The notes: generated from the letters alone by a model not told the origin. A stretch of 64,000 nt of DNA from Agrostemma githago (GCA_958450325.1 OY288249.1:68776166-68840165), one strand, 5' to 3'; positions 33,012 to 48,300 are shown, numbered from the stretch's first letter. Program-made: numbers and translations.

Positions 33012-34201
33012 TCTTTTATTATTTTGATTGGGTTTGTTTGTTTGTTTGGAAGATATATGGAAGGAGGGAGGAAGTAGGAAGTGGGAACTGGGAAGGAGAG
33101 ACAACGGTATTTCCATTACATCTGCCCACCAAACATTTTAGTTTTATTACCCAAATGGATACACGTTAATAAATTAATTAAAATAATATTAAGGACATAA
33201 GAAATTGAAATGTTAAGTTATCATATGATAATATCCATGTTAATGTTGGTTTAATTAGTTTATTAATGTATTTTCAGTAGACATGTGTGAGAAAAACAGT
33301 CTTTACTAAAAATCAAATTCGTAATTTCACAATTTGAGTATTATGAGCTATTTTAATTTTTAAAAAAAAATATTAGTTGTGATTTTTCATCGTGTTATTT
33401 TACTCAACTAGTATTACAGGAATTGACGCGATTGCTCTTGCTCTCTCCGGACACCTATACCACCAGTCCTCCTCAATCATCACCAATTTTTCGTATTTGT
33501 TTCACTCTTACCCTTTAAATATTCTATACCTTCCCTAATTAACCCCTCTAATAAAACATAATTATTTTTTCATGACGATGGTCAGTAAAATTTCCATACA
33601 TTTTCACTAATTGCCCTCAATTTCTTTAATTAACGAGAAGATTCTTAAAGTCATCTTTTATCCCTAAAAATCAATCGATTCTCTCCTGCGTATTCAACTA
33701 TGGACTCTCATTCGTTTATTAGTACAATACTAAGATAGTTTGACCAAATTACTTAATGGTTTAGTTTTGTGGTTTTAGCAATTTATTCAATTTGTTTTCT
33801 CGGGTTTGTTGTATTGTAATTTGGAATATGCGTGGTGGTCGACTAGTTAAAGTAGGGTTGTTCGTTGGGATTTCATGTAAACTACCCAAAATGTCCTTCC
33901 ATATTTTACTTTTTTTCGAACTAAAAAAAACTGAAAAAATCACGTAAATCATCGTTATAAATTAAGTACATCTTTGAATTATTATCAAACAAAATAATAT
34001 TGATTTAACATTAGAGAGGTATATCGATCAACCGACTTGAAATTGATACTCCGAAGACATTATAATCCAAAAATAATGAAACAAGGAGCAAAAACAAATA
34101 AACGTAAATAGGAACAAAAATCAATAAGAAATAATTCCACAGTCCACACCCTTCCTCTTGCATATCACCATCAGTCTCGTTATCAGCTTTAATCCTTACC
34201 A

Positions 34202-34207
<6 letters not shown>
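33012..34207. other. Intergenic, no gene seen
   Basis: AT-rich, with no frame longer than about 80 codons that resembles a protein, and no transposon ends found. Confidence 0.4.

Positions 34208-34240
<33 letters not shown>
34208..34240. repeat. Poly-A tract, 33 bp
   Basis: Uninterrupted run of A. There is no retrogene or LINE sequence immediately on either side. Confidence 0.95.
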
Positions 34241-34242
<2 letters not shown>

Positions 34243-34292
34243 TTGATCAATCATCGATTAGTCTATTGTCATCATGAGTCATCTAACACTTA

Positions 34293-34478
34293 CTCCCTCC
34301 GTTCTAATGAATTGTTTGCCTTTGTTTTTGGCACCAAGGACAAGAGATCCAATTAGAAGGTGACATGTGGAGTGAAGGATCAAATTACATATAAAAAACA
34401 TCCCTAAAATAGAAAGACAAACCATTCATTGAGACGCCCAATATGGAATAGGCAAACAATTCATTGGGACGGAGGGAG
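34293..34478. mobile_element. Stowaway-type MITE
   Basis: CTCCCTCCGTTCTAATGAAT...ATTCATTGGGACGGAGGGAG with TA duplication (34291-34292, 34479-34480). 186 bp. Confidence 0.85.
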
Positions 34479-34480
34479 TA

Positions 34481-36382
34481 AAAGTTATGGCGGTTAAATG
34501 TGGAGCTTATAAGCCCCAGGATGAGTAGAGTAGAGTAGAGTAGAGTTGTAAGCCCAATGGAGGATCACCCCCTCTCGCTCTCAGACGAGAAAATGAATAT
34601 CAGAAAGGTTGCTAATAAATGAATAGGAGAAGCTAATAACAGTTGGTCTTTACGGATCAAGTTGAGGGGATAAAGACAATTATTTATTTAGGTCCCACCA
34701 TCATCACTTTTGTCATATCCCCTATTTGATATCTATTTGGCCCGTCATTTGTTTGTGACGAATATCTCCGTGACAAACAAGAATTTGTGAATGATAAAAT
34801 GGTTGCTTAGAAATGAATAATGATAGAGTAATAAGATGTCCTTCCTCAGGAAACACCACATTTTGACAGTACGTACATGTTGACATGTAATACTCCTTGT
34901 CAATCTATTAAGTACACTTCATTCTGACCATTTCACATTTCACAAAGACAGATATTCCCATACATGGAAGCAATGAGACGACTGCAAAACCACAGGGGCC
35001 CCACCTATTAATTCCTTAATCCAAAATACCACTCTACTTTTATTTATTTATTTAACATCATTTTCCATTTACGATTTTATTTAGTTAACCACATTTCTTC
35101 TTATAGAAATATTTTTATTAGTATTTCTCTCTCTATCACATACATCATATCATCAATATTCTTTTACATTTTCACCCTTTCTTAAAATTATGGGACTAAT
35201 AGTCAACAAAGATGACCCGTTATACCCGCCGGTCAAAACTAGCTGATATTTTTGAGAAGTTAACTGTCAAACTAAATGAAATTATTACTCTGAAAGTGTT
35301 TGACAAAATAGTTGAAGAAATATACATACACTATTGTATCAATTGAAGAGTAAAAAAATTTGAAAAACTTATCTGATAATTTATCTTCACATTCTATTCT
35401 GATTAGTTCGCTACGTAATTGAAATCATTCCATCATATTTGAAAAAAGTAGGTAGTAATTTATTTAGGCTTTCAATCACTTTAATCGAACTCTGTATGAA
35501 AAAATGTGAGAACAAAATCGTCTATAAATGTGATAAAAAAAAAAATTGGTTTCAAAAACGTCATATGAAATACTCTATAAAGGTTTCAAATGACATTAGA
35601 CAAAAATATTATTTAAAATAATTTTTTGAGATTCAGTTTATTAATATTAATTGTAGTTCAAAATTAGTAATAAAATGGATACAACACGAGGTGTTACGAA
35701 AACATTTATTGTTAACCAAGATTTTTTTTGACTGCAATTACAGAGAAATTCCTAGAGCCGTACACCCAACGAGGCATGTTTATGCACCACCTTATTAAAG
35801 CCCTCAGAATAAAGTAAACAGAGATACAATGAAAAGAGGGAAAGAATGAAAAAAAAATTGTCAAGGATACGCCTAATCAAGAGTTGAAAACGTAGATAAC
35901 GTAGAATTGGGATTGTAGTTGGTGCAAAAAAACAAATAAATTAAAGAACAAAATTTAACTAATCGCATTAGTTCAAGCTGAGCCAGTGGTCACTCGATTT
36001 GACTAATTAAATTGGCAAACCAAACTCAAACACAAGTCAAGTTTGCCCAAGCCAAGCTATGACCGAACCATGCCCGAATTTCTCACGAGTAACCTTAATT
36101 GTCCATGACATACAATCACATTGTTAGCATGATGATTGAGATTTGAGAGTACTCCCATATCCCAATATACACTTCCAACAACACAGTCTACTAAATAATG
36201 AGATCTTACATTGCCTTGAGTTGTAGTTGTGGGTACATGATTGTGTTGAGCAAAAAAGGCCAACTCCTGTAAACTATGATCTATGATCTATATAAGGCCT
36301 GCCAAATAAAGTTATCCCTGGCTATATACAGCTGCTGGTTGCTGGCAAATGAACGACGCCGCTCTCCTAGTTGAGGTCTTAC
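34481..36382. other. Intergenic between NIPA and UTP20
   Basis: No gene. Contains a GAGTA repeat at 34526-34545 and AT-rich spacer. The last ~150 bp before 36383 are the likely 3' UTR of UTP20. Confidence 0.4.
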
Positions 36383-39300
36383 CTACCGCATCCACCTTGC
36401 CATTTTGGTAGCCATCATTTTCCGCTTTTTGTGAGCTTGATGTTTTGCGGACATCCGTATCTTTCTCTTGGCATCTCGCACTGGATTAATGACAGCCATC
36501 ACCTTCTCCTCGCGTTTCCTCTTTTGTCTTCTTTCTCCCATACTCTGCCTAATTTGGTTGTATACTTGTACAAAGTTCTGGGTCCCCAGAGCCTTTTGTA
36601 TTTTTTCACGGACTTTATCAGCGCGCGCCTTCACATCATCTGTGAAAATTTCAGAAACATCCACCTTTGAGCTAACAGCAAAATTCAAATGTGATAAGGA
36701 GTAAGGACCCCCACCCTTTGCCAAAACTGAAGGAGCTTATCCCCGAAAAATAATTTACATATACTTCTAGCCCGATAAATTATGTAAAGCATATGCAAGG
36801 CACCCGGTTGCCAACCAAAAAAAAGGAGGCAAGGCGCACATTCAATCTTACACCACAAAACATAACCGAGGAGGAAGATAAACTAACGCACAACAGAAGT
36901 TTGCAAATATTTGCAGGGAATCATCAATACAGAGTATATCATAATATAACAAGCTGATAAAGGGGAGTAGGCAGCCTACTGCATAAAATAGGAATACTCG
37001 AGTTAATTTTTTTTAGGAAAAGGAATACTCACAAAACTGTGAGCCATAAAGAGCATAATTACGGAGGCAATGAGCCACAAGAACTTGTTTCAGTTTGTCA
37101 GTTACCATGCCAGTATACAGGTTAATGCACGAGTAAATTATTATCATTTTCATTAGTTTATCTTAGTAGAACTTCAGGTTTTCTCATTGCACTGTCCTCC
37201 ATTGAAGGGGATGAGGTATTGAAGAGAAGAAAATAGGCATCCGAACTGGCCCCGTGATCCAAGTCATGTCGATCAAGGATATACCCATGGATATCACAGA
37301 AATGACACTTCGTTTAACATATCAGAAATGTAAGAAAGAAGAAAAGTTACCTGAAACTACTTTTCCAGCATATCCCTCAGAGAGTTTATAGATAGGCAGC
37401 AGCAAAGAAAGAGCATACTGCTGGCAATCTTCTGAACTCAGCTTTGAAGCAATTAATTTGAAACAACCAAGAATCATCTTACACTGCTTAAAAAAGTTAT
37501 GATTCTCATGAGCAATGAAGAAATTACATAAAAAAAAAACGGGATGGCAAAAAAATAAAAATAGAAAATAGTTGCTTAAAAAAAATAGCTCACTGACCTG
37601 AATATCTTCAGTTACTACAGCAGTTTTCCCCATTGTGTTGAGCAGAGCAGAGACAAGCAAATAGCTAAGGTCCTTGTTTTCTTTTAGCTCGGGAACTTCA
37701 TGCAACTCACAAGTAAAAGATTCCATAATACTCTTCTGGATACTTGTACCGAGCAAATGACAAGCTTTAAGATAACATTGTTGCTCATGAAGAGCAAGGG
37801 CCGACCAGAACTTATGGGGATCCTGGAATTCTGTTTGGCGCAATAGAGATTGAACCCCACAAATCACAAATGCAAGGTTGTACTTCACAATTTTTCTAGC
37901 ACCTTTATCAGAAAGTTGAATCATCAACCGCCAACAAAGAGCAGCCCCTATCCAGAAGAGCCTACTTGTGCTGGTAAGATCAGTCGAACCTAGCTTCTTT
38001 CCCTGCTTCCCAATCTGCTCAAAATACAATGCCACCAGACGGCTGGAGATATCACAGATCCAAGGGTGTGGATGAATTAGGAACTCGGAGATTAATGTCC
38101 ATATATCCTGAAAGTCACATGGGTAGCATACATTTTAGGTTACATTAAAAGGAACTCGAAGATTAATTTTCATTATTTTCCCTTGCAAGGAGTAAAATTT
38201 GAAGCCTAACACCATAAGAGAAGGTTTGCTTTTGATAAAATATCAAAGATTGTAAACTGAGGGCCGTTTGATTTAAGGTATTTAGGAAATGGTAAGGGAA
38301 TCAAAGTTAATGATTCCCTTTGTTTGTGTTTGTTTGGTCGATTCAATCATTCCCTTTCCACCATCAACTACCAAGTTCCACCCACCACCACCACAACCAC
38401 CACCACACTAACGGGACAAGTCAAATATGGGTCGGATTTGGGTATAAAATAAATTTTCATGCCTTAATTTTATCATTAAAAAGAAAAAAAAAACATTTTT
38501 TCAAAATTTTATCCTATTATAAAAATAATTATAATTACTGTATTTACAATTAAAAAATTATAAAAATTATACTCCATATTATTTAACAATTATTTTATTA
38601 TTAACAGATATAAAAGTTACACAATTTATTTTTTATTATTTTTATAATTTAAATAAATTAATTTTTTTTTCAAACATAATATATAAATATTACATTAACA
38701 CACCACTAATGTTGATATTTGGGTGAAGGTTGATTGAAATTCATTCCCTTCCAACCAAACAACCTAAATTTGGGGTAATCTTATTTCTTTCCTCTTGTTT
38801 CCCTTTGTTGATTTCATTCCCTTTCCCTTTGATGAACCAAACGCCCCCTGATGGTATCAATTCAAACCATCAAGCAAAACATAGAAATGAGCCAATGTGT
38901 ATACTCTGAACATAATTATAGCCTCTACGAAAACTATGGGTCTTTTGATAGGACTATATATACACACAACTACTCTAAAATTGCTCCTTCAATGTTTGTT
39001 ACTCCTTACCTCAACATCTACCATGAAGAACATATTTGGCATCACTGTAACAATCTTTTCGAACAAAACTAGTGAGAAATATGTCTCCTTCCAGAATGGA
39101 TCTGCTTCTTTGTCAGACATATTTAACTGCCCATCGTCAAAGGCAGCTCTAGTAGACATCATAATCCTTCTCATAACAGGCAGTATACAGCTGAGATGTT
39201 TGTCAAATCCCTTTTTCATCACTTCAAAAGCAAATCCAAGGACCTGCACAAACACAGACCCAGAACAAAACACAAACAGAAAAGGTCAATCATAGCTGTC

Positions 39301-42300
39301 AGTACCCCCACTATGATGAAAAAACAAGGCTATAAATTCCACGCAAAATGTTCAGCTATGAGCTAGTGTCATTCGATTCAACTGTCCCATATAGTCTGAT
39401 TGTAATTTAATGGCAAACTGGTAACCACTTGACTCCTCTCCACGATGAGGGGAAAATAGAGGAAAGAGAAGGTAAACTGCTGCAAAAGCATTTGAAAGTT
39501 CATCACCGCAAGGAGGTTGAGAAGAACATTTCATACACTTTTGGAGTTAATTCGCAAAAATCATCTTTGCTGTACCACATTCTCTAAACTTGAGCTATAA
39601 AAAACTTTTACAAAACTTCGTACTTCTGTTTTCTTCCCACTTGTCAAATAATGCAAGAGGCGAACTGAAGAGTGGGAAGAAAAGAGATAAATAGATGGAA
39701 CACTGATTTAAATATTTCCTCGAACCTCATAACAAAACCTAAATTCGGCAAAAAAAAAAAGTAAAATATTTTCAATTAACCACAACTGATAATTTGTCCT
39801 GCCAAGAACGGACGTTTAAGTAGGAATGGAATCCCGTTAGTAATAGATATTCACTGAAAGTGTCTTACTTTTCCAGTTTTCCCCCATTTGGCGGCTTTTG
39901 GTAGAAGGCTTAAAGGAACTTTTTATATAAATTACAAGTTTTGAAGAAACATACTCCGTACAAGTTTTCAAAGAGCGATATTGAATTAATTCCAAATTTA
40001 ATGATCAGAGTGACTAACGCTCATATGAAAAGTAAGGTCACAGTAAAGAGACCCATGAAGAATAAGAGGGGCACTCTTTGACTTGCAAAGACAATGAAAA
40101 CCCACAGTCCGGCAGAGATACTGATAGGTATACTAAACATTACTCCCACCAATTCTTTGGAATTGCTCCCATTTTCTGAATTTACGTGAGTAATATTATA
40201 ATGAAATGGGGCAATTCCAAAGAATTAGAGGGGGTAGTATTTAACTACTCAGGATGACACATATAACATTACCTGGGCAGCTGTGCTCCACAACTTTTGC
40301 TTCTCTCCCAGATACAAAGCAAGACAGTGATTCAGAATGTTATCAAGCGCCTGTGGACTTATTCGGCTGATAAGAAGCTTAATGACTATGCCAATCAAGG
40401 AGCGAATTTGATTGTCATTATCATTTGCTAAAGCAAGCACCAAATGGATAAATAATGACTGAGATTGCTCATTTATAATGCTAGCTGGAAACCTCTTTAT
40501 AACAGTCCTTAGCATATCTAATACAGCCTCTCTCCCAGAAGCATGTTCATATCTGCACAGAAAAATTTGCTTCAGAGATTAAGTACGAGAGAAAACTGAT
40601 TAGAAATTTAGAATTGCACATATATAGACATTAAGGGAAAGATACTTTCCTTAAACCAGAAACAAGAAAATCAAGATGTTGATCCCTGCGTTTCTGAGAC
40701 AGGGGATAGTTAAGCAGGAACTGCAAAAATATTTGACTACATTTTCTACGGATGGCTTCTTCTTGACTGGTCACCATAAGTTCAGAGACTTGAGTTACTA
40801 TATCATATATTTCAGGTACATCCAACTTTCGCCTAACAATTGCCTTTAAAAGTGAAAGAGCAACAAAGGAGGGATTCTTTTCAAGTTCAATAAAAAGAGG
40901 AAATTGCACCAAAACACGCAATTGTTCGTTGGACAGAGTTATTTTGGTAGTACGGAGGAGTGCTGTTAATAATTTGAGACAAGATTGAGTGACAAGACTA
41001 TTTACATCATAGGAACTCTGAGCAATGTCCAATAGTGTCACTTTTATCTTGTCAGCCTGTGACTCCAAAGATGGTAGAGGAAGTCTTACTAGTGCAAGGA
41101 TGCACTTAAGGGTAGCTGCTATTATCTCTTGATACGTGCAACTCAAGCAAGAAGTCAACAGCTTGATGAATGGATCCAACATAGAGAGAACTTCATCCTT
41201 ACCTCTGCTTAACTTAATATTTCTCAAGCGATTGTGGAAAAGCCCAAGAGCAAACACTGTAATAAGATATGAAGACCGTGAATCGGTTCCAATATAACGT
41301 TTTGTAGCCGTTTTACAGCTTTGATTTTTTTGCTTTTCTTTATCTGACGGATCTGCGCCTGGGATCTCCCTTTTGCGAGTCTCTTCACACAGCCAATCCT
41401 CAATCAGGCTATATATGAAGATAAAGAGATCAGTTTGGTCAACTGATGTGTTTCTTTCAACTCCAAGGGCAATATGATTTAGCATGGTCTCTAACTTTGA
41501 CTTCACTTTCGGTGTCAAATGCTTCTGCAGATGTGTAGTTACTGGTGAAAGAAGTTTCAAATGATGAGTCTTGAATGTCACATTTTGTGCAATCATCTTC
41601 AATGTCTCGAACGACATTTGTTTTCTAGTTTCTTTCATTTTAAAAGCGATCTTATCTACCTCCTTTTGCTCGGATACCTCTCCAAAAATATCATTACTTA
41701 CCACAGCCAGGAGTTCATCTAAACAATAATCTAGTTCCCCACCTACTGAAATCAGAAGACTTTTTGACAAAAGATAGTTTACAGTATATCCCAGAACATG
41801 AAGCTCAAACCCACGTTTTAGCGTTGCCATCAAAATCTTAACCACAAATTTTAGGTACTCAACTCCAAGCTCCTTCAAGCACACAGCCAAAGCAGATCTA
41901 GCTTCATCACGGATACTTTCCAACCGATTTTTCAGAAAATTGGATATACGATGGATAATAACTGAAAGATGAGCATCCATTGTGTCGCTAGGAAGAAGCT
42001 TAAGGACTTTCAATATTGCAACACTGACATTGACATTGACTTTCTCTGGATCGGACACACGCAGTTTGTGCAGCTTCGGCAGAACAGTTCCAGTAAGACA
42101 GGATTGTATTGCAGAAGTAGGAGTAGGTACATCATCACGCTCTAACCTATCACTAGCGATAATCTGTATGCCCTGGGAAGAACAAGTCTCTTGGAAGTGA
42201 AACTGGTCGAGAATGGAGCAAATAAGTCGGACTAGGACCTTTTCCCGGTCAGGCTTCCTTGCTATTTCCCTGAAACACCTCATCAATAAATCATAGTATG

Positions 42301-45300
42301 ATTTCCATCCAAATTGACGAGAAACAGAAGCAATAGCATCCAGGCACGCACTTCTTATATTTTCTCCCTTCCCAGTTGGCAGATCATATAACATATTGAA
42401 AAACAGTGGAAGGAATATACTCTTCAGGATAGACTGAAAAGAGGAACCCAAAAACATATGTAAGTATTTTGAAGTCTGAAATTCATTTGAAATAATAAGA
42501 CAAAATAGAAGCTACCTCTGGAAGCTTCCCAGTAGCAAAAATACTACTGAAGCGTGACAAGGCTCTTGATCTCCTATGTTTCTGCAGTAATAAACAAGTA
42601 TCAGTACTCGTCGAAAAAGATAAGTACGTGACTATTATAGTTCACATTGGTTCATTATATAATCAAGATGACAGCCTTCTATACAATGAAGTAATTTATG
42701 CAATGGAAGGAAATGGTTATCTGGTGAAAAAAGTTCTCTCAGCCACCATATGACGCAAATTTGTTTAGCCAGCATTTGTGATGCATCCATTGTCAAAGAA
42801 GAGTAAGCAATGCAAATAACGTAAAAAAAAAGGTGACGACCAATTACGGTAAGTGATTTGAGGACTATCTTATCTTCTTATTTTTTTCATAATTATTATT
42901 ACTACTACTATTATTTTTATTTACTTAGCCTTCCTCAATTCATTTGGAACTCGTAGCTCTTTACAAAAATTTACTAACGTCTTTTAACTTTATTTGACTT
43001 TGAATCTGTGTATATATATACGTAGTACTATTATTTTTTAGGGATATTGTATATTGTATCCAGTACCCCAATATTTTCTTCATTTTCATGCCACTCTTTT
43101 TTGTCAAAACATCTTTGATCAACGATAACTCTAAGCCACAAATGCCGAAAGTGGCGAAAACCGAAGATCTCTAACAAACTACTCCGTATCAATTTAGGGG
43201 GAAAATCACTTTTGGAGGCTCTGAACAAAGAGGTATCGTCAATCAAAGTTTATTCGCTTAAAAAATGTTTGACCGAGCACAATGTTCTCACAAGTTTTAA
43301 ACTGACGATTATTTTATCCAAATTAAGATCTCGCAAAGACAATATATTTGGGAAAAATCGTAGTTTTCGGAATTAGTGTCCACGGCTATCGCAAGTCGAA
43401 GTTATTTTGATTAAAAAGAGGGTACACCGTACACCATAAAAAATGAAAAAACATAGGGCACCATGAGAATATCCCTATTTTTTTTATTATTCTACTTATT
43501 ACTATTACTATTATGGCTTTTTATATGACTATTTTTTTAGACAACTTGGAGGTTTCGGAGAATGATTCATCTTAGCCGACCCCAAATCTTTCTGAGACTA
43601 AAGTTCCAATGTTGTTGTTGATGGCCAAGGCTATCACTATGCTGTATGGCTGTGATTGTGGACTGTGCTAGTAGACTTTTAGATAACATCAACGAAAATA
43701 AGGTCATGATTTACAAATCGTGCAACTCATGGGCGTTAAACAGATAGTTTTCAGGTGCAAAAAAATACATAATTTTAAAATTATTAACACTATCAAGAAA
43801 TAATGATAGATCAACACCCAAGTTCCCAGTAATTCATACCTGGAGATGCACAACATTGTTGAAGAAGTCCACTTCAGCATCTTCACTACAAAGCACCTTC
43901 AAACTCCCAAGAGTTGATAACCCTGAAAGCTTTAAAACCATCTCATGCAGCAAATCAATCCATTCCTATAATTACAGCAACACATTAGTACTGACTTTCT
44001 GATAAGAGGTAACATCAGATAAAAAAAATGCACAAATCGTTACAAGAAAAGGCTGTAGCTCAGAAAAGTCTTCTACCTTCCTTAGTGTTGTTTCTTTCAT
44101 CATTGCATTTCCTAAATGCTTCAAAAGAAATTTATTCACAACACGCTGAATGCAAACATCAGTCCACAAATTCGCTTCACGTTCCACAGTACCCTCATCC
44201 ATTTCTTTCCCAATTATACGAGCCGAAAAATCAATAAAAGAGATCAGTGACCTGTATGCGCTTTGCCTCAGAATTATTTCTTCAGACATCATGTCATATA
44301 TGCAATGTGAAAGAATAACTAGTGTCTGATCCTCTTGAAAACCATAGAAGTAGTCTGCAGTAATTTTATCATAAGCACCAATGATAGTGTCAAAATCAAG
44401 GTCTCCCATCACAGTTGCATTCAAGTCACGTACAAGTTTTGCCTGCAACGACCAACAGACAATTTAATAAACTTAATAAGAACCCAAACAGTAATATATG
44501 ATGTCAGCAAGCTAGCAAATCCCATGGAAGAAGCCAAATTACCACAGAACATATGGATGAATCACATTCAGCAAGGGCATCAATTAGATCACATATGGAC
44601 AAGCGCAAGTCCAGCCTAGCAGAAATCAGAATAGGAGAAACACCATTCAAGATTTTGCTAGTACTTTCACAGCTTATCAAAGGCACTAGATCTCGAAGAA
44701 TATGCAAGGCTTCCCTGCATACATCTACAAAAGAAAAAGAAGAATGCTGAGCATAATTCATTATTAAAAAAACAAGATAATGACCCCTTTTAAGTTGGAG
44801 GAAACTCCAAAGTGAATGACAAAAGATATGAGATCTAACCAGGATTTTTAGTTCCACTATAAGCAAGTGGAAGCAAGATGTCAACGAATTTCCTCGCTGC
44901 TGATTCATCCTTTATAAAGATAGACAGCAACCTAAAAATTCTCAACACAATTTCACCAGGGTGTTTGAGTAACTTCCTGCACAACATGTAGCTGACATAC
45001 ATTAGGTAGAGAAGATATGTAGCCGACTAAAAAGAACTATGAAGATCGGAGATTCGGAGAGGGTATTCCAATTTTCCAATACTCTTGCTTCCTAATCGAG
45101 ATGAACATTTTTCATCGTAGACCACCAAAACCAGTTTCTACCAGCTTTTACCAAAGCATTAGCTTTACTTCCAATCCCTCAACAGACAAAAATACTGCAG
45201 TAATGTTAATTGCTCTTTCATACAGTCGTACCGAACGGAACAAACAGCACCCTTCACTACAACGTGGTGAAAAAGAACAGAGCAAAAACGCAAAGTAAGA

Positions 45301-48300
45301 GCGTTAGTGAAAATAGCAGTACTTTCTACAGCTTGAAATTTATTTACCAGAAATCACATGCAAGCAGAAAGATTATAGGGGGAATAAAGCAGAAGCTATT
45401 AGATGACAAGTGATAAACAAGACAATTCCAATGCAGCTACAAAGACCATATATACTTATTAAGCACAAAATATAAATACTCTCAACAATCCATTCAACAT
45501 GATAAATACTCCTACCTCTTTTGCTCAGCATTATTGTAGAATAGATTGTGCAAGCTCTCAATAAGACCCTCAAGGTTTGAAAGCAACACGTCCCGCATGA
45601 TATCAATCTCCATCCCATGCTCAGCTTCGAGAGTTAAAAGATTTTCAGTGAACTTCAGAACAGCAGACACTATAGCTTCAGAAGCCGTTGGAATAGACAA
45701 AATAGAAAAAATGTCTGGAATCAGGTTCCTTTCTCTACATAAAAGAGAAACAAGATTTTTATTCTGGCTCATTGCAAGAAAGCAAAAGAACAAGGAACTT
45801 GGCTTCTTGCTACTTGAGCCCTCTTGCTTGAAAGCATGCACTAAAGGCTTGACCGACTTCAAGAATAGATCCCAGAATACAGAACCGAATTCATAATTCT
45901 CGTACTTATTCAAACCACAATAGATTATCTTCAAGCATAAGGATCTCATATCCTTAAACTGTTTCAACTCGAAATTGACCTGTATAAGTGTAAACTCAAT
46001 AAGAAATAGCAACACTTCTGGAGTTCAGTAGCATTTGTGCATTCACGAAGAGATACAGATAACAATAGACTTACCGACTTCTCATCTCCATCGGATTCAG
46101 GCAGATCAGCTAAAGAATGGTCCTCAACTTGAGTGATATTACCTTTGCAGTAAAGACTTGAGGCACAACTTTGCAGCATCCGGACAACACAGCCCATTAG
46201 CAGATTAAGGTATGGCTGAACCTGATTAGCATCAAAAATAGAAAGAATTTCTTCAACTACATGTAGAAACCCATATCTCTTCTTCCAAGGAATGGCTAAT
46301 ATGTTCCCCGTGGTAAAAAGGTCCAAGAAATAGGATGACTGAGATTCATCCATACTGCCCTCTTCGGAACCCCCACAACAATTTGACATATCCTCACTTT
46401 CAGCTTTATTTATTTGCAAGGACTCCATCAACAATGAAAAGAACAGAGGAAGCTCGTCCACAGTAAGTTGGGCAATGAATCCCAAAACAGCCTTTCTATT
46501 ATTGACACTCGCATGCTATAAGAACATGGGACAATAAAACAGAAACAAGGTAGGGGTCAGTAATTCAGTATTACTAGAATTGATCAAAAGGATGATAAAA
46601 AAATTACAACCTTTCTTGAAGCAAGTGTCCTCAAATTCCTAACTTTCGGCATAAGCAATCGTGTAATCAGAGGAACAAGATCTGCTCTGTGCTCTTCTTT
46701 TATCAATTTGGACTCTCTAGACAAACTCCAGGTAGCAAGTTCTTCTCTTAAAACCTTTGAATTGGCAAGATTTTTGAGATGCTTCTCGTAAGGAAGTAAA
46801 GACACATCCTTCCAATTTAATAGGCAATCCAAAACCTTTGTTTGAACATCAGCATCATTATCATCAAGAAGCCTGGCCAACTCAGCCACAACAGAAATCA
46901 ATATCAAGAAATAAAAAAATAAAAACATAATAAAAAAAATAAAAAATAAAAAAAAACAGTGCAGAAGTTCACGAAACGAAAAATTCCGGACCTGTTTATC
47001 AAAACTTCCTTTAAAAGTTGGCTACGGTAGAAAGATCTCGAATTTTTCATTAATTTTAATAGGTTTAGCCATTCCACCAGAGCAGGCTTCCAATCCTTAC
47101 CCCTACAGACCTGTAAATCAAATGCTCCCACACTACTACAAAAGAATTGTGAGACAAAATATCAGTACAATTGTGCAATTAGAACAATCAGTCAATCACA
47201 ACAAATAATCATTATCGCCACAAACAAAAGTCAGTACCTAGGATTTTCATCTTTATAACCCATAAATCTCAAAAACAGTGGCACCATTTGACGAGAATGA
47301 GACTCGACAATAACTGGAATCTTCTGTAAAGCTTGAAGTAGCAAAATCAATATTGATGAGTAGGACCGTTCAAACGAGTCTGAGCCACAAAATCCACCAA
47401 AAAATTTCACCAGATCTGAAGAGATGCATGGTACAATAAACAATAAGAGATGCACGGTAATGACAAGAGATATAGAACAAAAGTGAACAAGTTAGGAAAG
47501 ATGAGAAAGAACGAACCATTTGCCCCAACAAAAGATTCCACATCCGTAGCCTCTAAGCCTAAATCTGCACCCTCTGATTCACTAGTCTTTATAAAGACAG
47601 CTAGGCATAGTTCAAAAAACTTAATAAACCTATCCCAAAGGAGCCCAGGATATTTGCTCATGGCAACAGAAAAGCAATTCATAGCTGAATTTGACAGATC
47701 CCTGAATTGGTTATGCAGGAGCCCTATAATGCCATAAAAAGTAGGCAGGATATAAACTTCAGATGCCTGTGAACCAGATAAAAACGTCTGTATTTTGGAA
47801 ACTACAAGCGTAATTGTCCTGCTGGTGGAAACAGAGATGGGTGTTTCTTCAATTGTGAGAAGCAGCTTAAATACCTGGATGTAAAACAGATTATTATATC
47901 AATAGCTAAATCAACACAAAATCAAATGTAAACAGGACCATCATTTGCTAGGAAAACTAGAAGGATTTGAAGTATACATTGCAACGCTGAATGTCCGCCA
48001 GATTGTCATTCAAAGCCATCTGATGCACAGCGTCATGCTCTAGTATCCTTGGCTCATAATTCAGCAGCTCATAGTGGCACAATATTTTAAGGGTGGAAAG
48101 ACGAATTTCTTTATCCGGATTATAAAGGTTCTCGGAAAATACATACAAAGCATCTGTTACCATGGCTCCAGCAAGCTCTGGATGTGTCCTTACAACATCG
48201 CTCTTTTTGTGCAGTACATACCTACAAGTTGTGCAGCATTACAAGACAAACCATGTTATGAGTATGCTGTAACCTGCATAAAGCGCTGAAACGTTTGTCA

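Noticed and set aside
34208..34240. Poly-A tract as a retrogene or LINE tail
   Set aside because: No coding or LINE sequence on the adjacent side and no target duplication found.
36371..36704. Plus-strand frames of 78-99 codons over the UTP20 C-terminus
   Set aside because: Antisense to the last UTP20 exon, which has the conserved basic tail.
38320..38553. His/Asn-rich 77-codon frame
   Set aside because: Falls inside the intronic MITE, from CACCAC repeats and AT-rich sequence.
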